NCBI RefSeq assembly: GCF_022968395.1
Contig: NZ_JALJQZ010000012.1
Location: forward strand, 1 to 64,000
Source of the DNA: Affinirhizobium lemnae
Lineage (GTDB): Bacteria > Pseudomonadota > Alphaproteobacteria > Rhizobiales > Rhizobiaceae
Length of the DNA: 64,000 bases
Direction of reading: 5' to 3'
Shown here: piece after piece, positions 58,679-64,000 of the stretch
How positions within the stretch are numbered: position 1 is the first letter of the stretch
How the letters are laid out: each line of letters opens with the position of its first letter
Translations under genes and position numbers: made by a program
Notes under the pieces: generated by a model
What the model was told of the DNA's origin: nothing
Databases searched by the model: none
Seen by the model: only the letters and a program-made list of their open reading frames with translations

Positions 58679-59359
58679 TTGCGCATTCAACTTGAAAACG
58701 CGGGTTTGAGCTTTGGAGAACGGGTGGCGCTTCATCCGCTTTCTCTCGAATTGACTGAACACCGGATCGGCGTGATTGGCCTGAACGGTTCCGGCAAGAC
58801 CAGTTTTGCCCGGTTGATTGCCGGCCTTGCCAAATCCACAAGCGGCAAGATTCTCATCGATGGTCTGGATTGGGCCGAGGACAGTGATGCCTTGCGCGGG
58901 CGTATTGGCTTCATTTTCCAGAACCCGGGACACCAGATCATTCTTCCAGTGATCGAGGATGACGTGGCGCTTGGCCTGAAGAGCCGAGGCGTCAAGGGAC
59001 CGGAGGTGAGCCGGCGCGTTGGCGCAGTGCTCCAGCGGTTCGGGATCGAGGATCTTGCAAGGCGGCGTCCGCATGAACTATCCGGCGGCCAGTTGCAACT
59101 GGCGGCACTGGCGGCGGTGACGGTGACGGAGCCGGATCTGCTGCTCTTCGACGAGCCGACCAATCAACTGGACCTCCGCAATCGGGCCATCGTCAAGGAC
59201 ACGATTGCCGACTTGGCCGAGCAGGCCATCGTGGTGAGCCATGATCTGGACCTGGTCGCAGGCTTCGAGCGAGTGCTGGTGTTTCACGAAGGCCGGATCG
59301 TTTTCGATGGCTGGGGTCACGAAGCGATCCGTTTCTATTGCGAGCTGGCCGGATGCTGA
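58679..59359 (+). CDS. bioM: Biotin transporter ATPase BioM
   Basis: This is the energy-coupling ATPase of the BioMNY biotin importer. The product has about 226 residues with Walker A GLNGSGKTS (residues 34-42), signature ELSGGQLQLA, Walker B LLLFDEPTNQLD and the switch histidine in AIVVSHDLDLVAG. TTG at 58679 is preferred: AGAGG lies 9 nt upstream and the family starts there; the upstream frame has no similarity. It overlaps bioN by 7 nt. Confidence 0.9.
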   Translation: MRIQLENAGLSFGERVALHPLSLELTEHRIGVIGLNGSGKTSFARLIAGLAKSTSGKILIDGLDWAEDSDALRGRIGFIFQNPGHQIILPVIEDDVALGLKSRGVKGPEVSRRVGAVLQRFGIEDLARRRPHELSGGQLQLAALAAVTVTEPDLLLFDEPTNQLDLRNRAIVKDTIADLAEQAIVVSHDLDLVAGFERVLVFHEGRIVFDGWGHEAIRFYCELAGC

Positions 59360-59970
59360 ACAGCCTCCACATCGAGGGGGAAGGCTGGCTTCACCGGATG
59401 GGAACCGGCTGGAAGCTTTTCGCGCTGCTGGTGATCAGCCTCGTGCTCACGCTGATCAGCAACCTGCCGCTGCTTGCAGCCGCGCTCGTAGCATCGCTCA
59501 TGGTTTCGCGCAGTATCGGCATGACGGAGAGGATGCTCTGGGAAAGAACGAAGCCGGTGCTCCTGACCATTGCCTTTCTTGCGCTTGTCAACATGTTGCT
59601 CTTGTCACCGCGGGAAGGTCTGGTCATTCTCCTACGCCTGCCTGCCATCCTGTTTTTTGCCAGTGCCGTGACGGCAAGCACATCCCTCTCTGCGTTCATC
59701 GATACACTGACGCGGGCCGCCATGCCGCTGGAAAGGCTTGGCCTCATCAGGGCGGCGGATCTGGGTCTGGCGCTTGGCCTTGTCCTGCGCTTTGTTCCTG
59801 AGATTCATGCGCGCTACGGGGCCTTGAAGGATGCGCACAAGGCACGAGGTATTCCGGTGAAGCTGCATCGCCTGCTGGGTCCGCTGATCATTTCAACCCT
59901 CAAGGATGCGGATAGCATTGCCGACGCGATTGACGCACGCGGCATTCGAGGCCAGAAAAGCCGCCATTGA
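59353..59970 (+). CDS. bioN: Biotin transporter transmembrane coupling protein BioN
   Basis: This 205-residue ECF-transporter T-component has four to five helices. The coupling helix carries the Ala-Arg-Gly motif in KDAHKARGI and again in DAIDARGIRG, through which BioN contacts BioM. It starts at ATG 59353 (7-nt overlap with bioM) and lies upstream of bioY. Confidence 0.9.
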   Translation: MLNSLHIEGEGWLHRMGTGWKLFALLVISLVLTLISNLPLLAAALVASLMVSRSIGMTERMLWERTKPVLLTIAFLALVNMLLLSPREGLVILLRLPAILFFASAVTASTSLSAFIDTLTRAAMPLERLGLIRAADLGLALGLVLRFVPEIHARYGALKDAHKARGIPVKLHRLLGPLIISTLKDADSIADAIDARGIRGQKSRH

Positions 59971-60010
59971 TCTTTTTTAAAAGAGGCGCTCAGCCTCGAC
60001 AGGAGTTTTC

Positions 60011-60574
60011 ATGTCCACCAGAGATCTCGTGCTTGCGGCGCTGTTTACCGCCATCATCGTTGTTCTGGGCCTGATTCCGCCAGTTCCGCTGGCGTTTCTG
60101 CCGGTGCCGATCACCGCGCAATCCATGGGTGTCATGCTGGCAGGCTGCATCATCGGCGCCAGGCGCGGCGCGCTGGCCTATGTTCTGCTCGTCGTGCTGG
60201 TGGCGGTCGGCCTGCCGGTCCTGTCCGGCGGTCGCGGCGGCCTTGCCGTCCTCATGGGACCGACAGCAGGCTACATCTTCGGCTGGATTGTCGGCACCTT
60301 CGTCACTGGCCTTCTCGCCCAGCGGCTCGTCAGCGAGAGCCAGCCCGCGCTGCGCCAGATGGCGGGTTTCCTGATTGCGGGCGTCGTGGGCGGCATTGTC
60401 GTCGTCTATGCCATCGGCATGCCCTGGCTGAGCTTCATTACCGGCACGCCTTTCGACAAGGTCGTCACCGGCTCGGTCGTTTTCCTGCCCGGCGACATCC
60501 TGAAGGCTGTGATCGCATCGCTCGCTGCACGCGCCGTCATGGTAGGCTATCCGCTGCTTCCACAGCGCGCCTGA
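60011..60574 (+). CDS. bioY: Biotin transporter substrate-binding component BioY
   Basis: This 187-residue S-component of the biotin ECF transporter has six helices. It shows the usual VPLAFLPVPITAQSMGVMLAGCIIGARRGALAYVLLV and GRGGLAVLMGPTAGYIFGW stretches and the end FLPGDILKAVIASL. BioY alone can import biotin slowly; BioMN gives high affinity. GACAGGAG precedes the ATG. It completes the bioMNY set. Confidence 0.95.
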   Translation: MSTRDLVLAALFTAIIVVLGLIPPVPLAFLPVPITAQSMGVMLAGCIIGARRGALAYVLLVVLVAVGLPVLSGGRGGLAVLMGPTAGYIFGWIVGTFVTGLLAQRLVSESQPALRQMAGFLIAGVVGGIVVVYAIGMPWLSFITGTPFDKVVTGSVVFLPGDILKAVIASLAARAVMVGYPLLPQRA

Positions 60575-60976
60575 TCAATCCAGGAAGCGATACAGCCAGT
60601 CACGCAGGTCTTCGGGGAGCGGTGCCGGGGCGCCGCTTTGCCGGTCGCAGGCGCTCCAGATGATTTCGGCTTCCGCCACCTGTTCCGCACCCCGGTGCAT
60701 GAGAATGGAAAAGCCGGCGGAGCGCCCTCCGATCTTGCTGACCCGCACGGTGGTTTCGATCCGATCGCCAAAGCGCACGGCTCGCAGAAGATTGCAGCTG
60801 ACCTTCGAGACATAGAAGGCCGGATCAGTGTCCAGCGGTTCACGCTGGTCCCAGAAGCGCGCGAGCGCCTCTTCCGCGTGAACGATATAGGCCGCGCTGA
60901 ACATTTCGCCGCGCATGCCGACATCTCGAAACGGCACCTCGAACACATGCCGGTTGTTGATCTGTTTCGCCGTCAT
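60575..60976 (-). CDS. Acyl-CoA thioesterase (hotdog fold, 4HBT)
   Basis: This 133-residue hotdog-fold thioesterase of the YbgC/FadM-like group has the typical VFEVPFRDVGMRGEMFSAAYIVHAEEALARFW start (a catalytic Asp-type helix) and VSKVSCNLLRAVRFGDRIETTVRVSKIGGRSAGFSI. It probably cleaves acyl-CoA or acyl-ACP thioesters. ATG at 60976 has GAGGGG just upstream. It abuts bioY (stop codons 1 nt apart). Confidence 0.82.
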   Translation of the reverse strand: MTAKQINNRHVFEVPFRDVGMRGEMFSAAYIVHAEEALARFWDQREPLDTDPAFYVSKVSCNLLRAVRFGDRIETTVRVSKIGGRSAGFSILMHRGAEQVAEAEIIWSACDRQSGAPAPLPEDLRDWLYRFLD

Positions 60977-61153
60977 TCTGCCCCTCAACCGGTCTCCCGG
61001 CTTTCCACCCGTTGAAGATATTAAAGAGGACAGACGCGCCCCTCACAAGCAGGAAGCGGTGGGTGGCGGGTACGCACGTCTTGAAATCTCATCACATATA
61101 AGCCATTTCGGTGACGCCCGCCTTTTTGGTTGAAGCGGCAGGAGGCCGAGTGC

Positions 61154-62089
61154 ATGACGACCCGCCTGTACGAAAACAAGATTTTCCTCGAACACAATAC
61201 GCCTGAAGGCCATCCTGAACGCGCCGACCGGCTGCGTTCGCTGGCGCTGGCGCTGGAGCACCCGAACTTCGAGCGTCTGGAGCGTGTGCAGGCACCCCAG
61301 GCCAACGAGGATGCCGTTCTGCTGGCGCATCCGGAAGAGCACCTGTTTTCCGTGATGCGAGAAATTCCCGAAGAGGAAAACCGCATCCGCCAGATCGAAG
61401 CGGATACGCATGTCAGCCAGAAGAGCCTGCAGGCGGCGCTGACCGGCATTGGCGGGGCCATTGCCGCCGTGGATGATGTGTTCAACGGCAAGGCTGACAA
61501 TGTGTTCGTGGCCTCCCGCCCGCCCGGCCATCATGCCGAAAAGTCGAAGGCCATGGGCTTTTGCCTGTTCAACAATGTGGCGATTGCCGCCCGCCATGCG
61601 CAGAAGACCTATGGTGTCGAGCGCGTCGCCATTGTCGACTGGGATGTGCATCACGGCAATGGAACGCAGGATATTTTCTGGGACGATTCGAACGTGCTGT
61701 TCTGTTCCACGCACCAGATGCCGCTCTACCCGTGGAGCGGCGAGCTTGGCGAAACGGGTGCGCACAACAACATTATCAACGCACCGCTGGAGCCGCATGC
61801 GGCGGGCGATCATTTCCGCGAGTCATTCTCCACCCGCGTTCTGCCCGCTCTTCACAACTTTCGGCCGGATTTCCTGCTGATCTCGGCGGGCTTCGACGCG
61901 CATCACCGCGATCCGCTGGCGCAGATCAATCTGGTTGGCGATGATTTCGACTGGGCGACCGGGCGTTTGATGGAAATTGCCGGACGCTATGCGGGCAACC
62001 GCCTCGTGAGCCTTCTCGAAGGGGGCTATGATCTTGAAGCGCTGGCGGAATCCGCCGGACTTCACATTTGCAGACTGATGAAGGGTTGA
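61154..62089 (+). CDS. Histone-deacetylase-family (acetylpolyamine/amidohydrolase-like) protein
   Basis: This 311-residue zinc-dependent deacetylase of the HDAC family has the tandem histidines in [20 protein letters not shown], zinc ligands in [16 protein letters not shown] and the aspartate in [11 protein letters not shown], and the end [10 protein letters not shown]. Bacterial members deacetylate acetylpolyamines, acetoin-related compounds or proteins. The substrate here is unknown. ATG at 61154 is chosen. Its stop overlaps or abuts the xseB start. Confidence 0.88.
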   Translation: MTTRLYENKIFLEHNTPEGHPERADRLRSLALALEHPNFERLERVQAPQANEDAVLLAHPEEHLFSVMREIPEEENRIRQIEADTHVSQKSLQAALTGIGGAIAAVDDVFNGKADNVFVASRPPGHHAEKSKAMGFCLFNNVAIAARHAQKTYGVERVAIVDWDVHHGNGTQDIFWDDSNVLFCSTHQMPLYPWSGELGETGAHNNIINAPLEPHAAGDHFRESFSTRVLPALHNFRPDFLLISAGFDAHHRDPLAQINLVGDDFDWATGRLMEIAGRYAGNRLVSLLEGGYDLEALAESAGLHICRLMKG

Positions 62090-62091
62090 TG

Positions 62092-62346
62092 ATGAGCGAC
62101 AGTGCAGCAAACCAGGATGTGGGCAGCCTGAGCTTCGAAAAGGCGGTGGCCGAGCTGGAAGGTATCGTGACACGGCTCGAACGAGGCGATGTGGCGCTGG
62201 ACGAATCCATCGCCATCTACGAGCGGGGCGAAGCGCTCAAGAAACATTGCGAAACGCTTCTCAATGCAGCGGAAAACCGTATCGAGAAAATTCGTCTCGA
62301 CCGGGCAGGCAAGCCGCAGGGTGTGGAGCCGCTTGACGGGGAATAA
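62092..62346 (+). CDS. xseB: Exodeoxyribonuclease VII small subunit
   Basis: This 84-residue small subunit of ExoVII is a helical hairpin with the family pattern [53 protein letters not shown]. With XseA it degrades single-stranded DNA. It lies immediately behind the HDAC gene (TGATGATG), so both ATG 62089 and 62092 are possible. The large-subunit gene xseA is not in the window. Confidence 0.93.
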   Translation: MSDSAANQDVGSLSFEKAVAELEGIVTRLERGDVALDESIAIYERGEALKKHCETLLNAAENRIEKIRLDRAGKPQGVEPLDGE

Positions 62347-62394
62347 TCGCAGACCGGTTGGGAACCTGAACGGGGCTCCCGCCGTTTCTGGGCC

Positions 62395-62520
62395 ATGGCA
62401 AGAGATACCGGACCCCGCGCCCGCAAGGGCATGATCAGCTTCGTTGTTACCATTTTCGTCGTGGCCCTCATATTGGCCGCGATATACATGATCGGCTTCA
62501 CGCCTGGCGAGACGAACTGA
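62395..62520 (+). CDS. 41-residue single-pass membrane peptide after xseB
   Basis: An open frame of 41 codons (62395-62520) gives a peptide with a basic start (MARDTGPRARKGM) and one hydrophobic helix (ISFVVTIFVVALILAAIYMIG), ending FTPGETN. Composition and the charged-to-hydrophobic pattern are those of a real membrane peptide. It lies in the same direction behind xseB, 48 nt away, and runs to within 7 nt of the convergent ROK gene. Function is unknown. Confidence 0.6.
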   Translation: MARDTGPRARKGMISFVVTIFVVALILAAIYMIGFTPGETN

Positions 62521-62526
62521 TCGGCG

Positions 62527-63783
62527 TCACCGCACTTGCGTGACACGATGATCGATGGCGTTCAGGGATCGATCAACATGCCCTTCGAACACCAGTGCCT
62601 GTTCGTCCTGCACCAGCGATATGGCGGGCTGACCGTTCAGCCTCACATGCAGCGATTGCGACAACCCTTCCTCGATACCGCCCGTCAGGAGGTCGTAGAA
62701 GCGGTTGCCCGGTCCGGTGATCGCAACCGGCATGTCGCCTGCAAGGCTCAGCACGCGTGAGAGCCCCTGCCCCAGCGCAAGACCCGCCTGACGAAAGGCA
62801 TATTGCGCCATGCGATTGCCCTGACGCGCCGACTGGGCAATCTTTTCCATTTCCACAAGCGGAACGAACTTGGCGGGTATAGTGTTCGGCGGCACCTGGA
62901 ACGCCAAGCGCAGGATGCCGTAGAAGCCGGCCGATGCCTCGATACAGCCATAGGCGCCGCAGCGACAGAGCCGGTTATCGGGAGCATTCAGCATATGTCC
63001 GAAATTCGGGGCGGTCGTCATGATTTCGCCTGCCTCCATGCGCGCAATGCCGAGGCCGATGCTGTGGCCAAGCGACAGGGCAACAAGCCCGTTTGGCGGC
63101 ATTTCCGATCTTGATGATTGGCGCCGTGCCAGAGCCTGAACCACGAGCAGCGTTTCATTGCTGAGCGACAGATGACAATTGGGATAGGCATCGGCCAGCA
63201 CCGAAAAATCCACCTCTTCGCGTCCGAGAACCGGCGACCAGACAAGCCTGCCAACCTCCGGCTCCACGATGCCCTTGCTGCTCAAGGAGAGCTGGCTGAA
63301 AGCCTCCGGCGGGAGCTTGGAACGCCCCAGAAGCCTGACGAGCGATGCGGCGATATCCTGCAGAAGCGGACCGGCCTTCGCAACGTTGACATCCCGGACC
63401 GTGCTGAACCGGTCAATCAGTTTGCCGCGGTAATCAGAAAGCGCGTAGTGCAGCGCATCTGAAGAGATCTGCACCGAAACCGCATAGGCAAACCCGGCAG
63501 CCCGCTCGAACAAGACGCGCGGCCGCCCTCGCCCGCTGGGCGCGCTCTGCTCCTGCCGCTCGATGGCGCCCGCCTTTTCCAGATCGACCGTAACCGCCGT
63601 GACCGTGGCAGAGGCAAGGCCTGTCAGTTCCGATAGCTCCGTATGGGAAAGCGCGCCCTTTAGCCGCAGCACACCCAGCACGGCCAGCATGTTCTGGCGG
63701 CGCAGAAGCTCGGTGCCGGGCTTTGCCGTAGAAAAGCGTAGTCCCTGAACCTCGTCTCCGGTCGGCGAAGATTTCACCCACAT
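62527..63783 (-). CDS. ROK family transcriptional regulator
   Basis: This encodes about 418 residues. An N-terminal winged HTH (residues about 25-90: LLRRQNMLAVLGVLRLKGALSHTELSELTGLASATVTA) is followed by a ROK sugar-kinase-like domain. That domain has the zinc motif CRCGAYGCIE and GLGIARMEAG. Such proteins repress sugar uptake genes and are relieved by a sugar ligand. ATG at 63783 is chosen, while the reading frame is open to 63939. The palindrome at 63845-63865 between this gene and the divergent gene at 63967 is a likely operator. Confidence 0.85.
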   Translation of the reverse strand: MWVKSSPTGDEVQGLRFSTAKPGTELLRRQNMLAVLGVLRLKGALSHTELSELTGLASATVTAVTVDLEKAGAIERQEQSAPSGRGRPRVLFERAAGFAYAVSVQISSDALHYALSDYRGKLIDRFSTVRDVNVAKAGPLLQDIAASLVRLLGRSKLPPEAFSQLSLSSKGIVEPEVGRLVWSPVLGREEVDFSVLADAYPNCHLSLSNETLLVVQALARRQSSRSEMPPNGLVALSLGHSIGLGIARMEAGEIMTTAPNFGHMLNAPDNRLCRCGAYGCIEASAGFYGILRLAFQVPPNTIPAKFVPLVEMEKIAQSARQGNRMAQYAFRQAGLALGQGLSRVLSLAGDMPVAITGPGNRFYDLLTGGIEEGLSQSLHVRLNGQPAISLVQDEQALVFEGHVDRSLNAIDHRVTQVR

Positions 63784-63815
63784 GATTTCACAACTACCAC
63801 CACTCGAAAGGGCTG

Positions 63816-63865
63816 TTGACACCCTGGCAATCATCTGACAGATATTTTCTCGACTGTCGAGAAAA
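63816..63865 (+). promoter_or_regulatory. Divergent promoter region with perfect ROK-type operator palindrome
   Basis: TTTTCTCGA (63845-63853), CTG, TCGAGAAAA (63857-63865): a perfect 9-3-9 inverted repeat. TTGACA at 63816-63821 could be the -35 of a promoter reading towards 63967, with a poorly defined -10 near 63841 next to the palindrome. The site lies between the ROK gene and the divergent gene, as expected for the ROK operator. Confidence 0.55.
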
Positions 63866-63966
63866 ACAATTTCCAGCATGGGAGCGGAGGTTGTCGACGG
63901 TATTTGGGCGGGGAGAAACGGGCTGTGAGGTCCGGCCAATTCCGCATATTCACTCGGGAGGTTTTA

Positions 63967-64000
63967 ATGAAATCAGTTCTGAAGCTGATGGCCGCTGCTG
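63967..64000 (+). CDS. Start of an exported protein, cut by the window end
   Basis: ATG at 63967 follows CGGGAGGTTTTA, a good ribosome site. The eleven visible residues, MKSVLKLMAAA, are the start of a signal peptide. Divergence from a ROK regulator suggests a sugar ABC-transporter binding protein, but only the first codons are present, so this is inference. Confidence 0.5.
   Translation, partial: MKSVLKLMAAA

Overview
The window looks like chromosomal DNA of an alphaproteobacterium of the Rhizobiaceae (Agrobacterium/Rhizobium/Allorhizobium type). The signs are a CcrM-type GANTC methyltransferase, an aa3 cytochrome oxidase block (ctaC-ctaD-ctaB-small protein-ctaG-ctaE), an IalB-family protein, the biotin importer set bioM-bioN-bioY, a zinc importer behind a Zur-like palindrome, CtrA-type boxes, an EcfG-type promoter, and high GC content broken by a few AT-rich patches. 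No rRNA, tRNA or CRISPR array was recognised.

Layout. 1-600: tail of an IS5-type transposase, a perfect hairpin and otherwise empty sequence. 601-7987 (minus strand): Ivy-like lysozyme inhibitor, smc, DsbA-like thiol oxidoreductase, DUF721/DciA-like protein, O-antigen-ligase-like membrane protein and a GT25 glycosyltransferase. 8021-12087: mutY, two HAD hydrolases and ccrM. 12088-17190: an accessory segment with two tandem paralogous LuxR-type regulators and three small exported proteins. Two of these proteins follow perfect CtrA-type boxes (TTAA-N7-TTAACCAT). The segment is bracketed by the real 3' end of a HAD gene and a decayed second copy of that 3' end, which is followed at once by an intrinsic terminator.

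17264-29041: lipoprotein, thrC, M16 peptidase, GNAT, a membrane-anchored c-di-GMP protein with a degenerate GGDEF motif and intact EAL, DUF1003, a zinc metallopeptidase, CsbD, YqgE, a DsbD-type periplasmic domain and a peroxiredoxin. 29150-31833: Zur-like operator, an unannotated 40-residue membrane peptide, and aztABC-like zinc uptake genes. 31930-36826: Dabb, rnhA, thrB, VanZ-like, ispH, DUF1304, SURF1 and DUF983. 36948-42255: aa3 oxidase operon with an FNR/FixK-like palindrome just upstream. 42551-52075: IalB, tldD, VOC, HAD, MazG-like, polysaccharide deacetylase, pdxH, a lipoprotein, a DnaJ-type protein, fabI, a phosphatase and DUF1344. 52390-55572: a large bifunctional-looking GGDEF-EAL protein with a tandemly duplicated PAS module. 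55699-64000: aroC, DUF5680, a YcaQ-like DNA glycosylase, bioMNY, a thioesterase, an HDAC-family deacetylase, xseB, a 41-residue membrane peptide, a ROK regulator and the first codons of a divergent exported protein.

Most genes are housekeeping. The accessory material is concentrated at 1-600, 5922-7987 (surface polysaccharide pair) and 12.1-17.2 kb. Calls rest on reading motifs and gene order by eye. No database search was made, so family names for small proteins and all regulatory sites are proposals.
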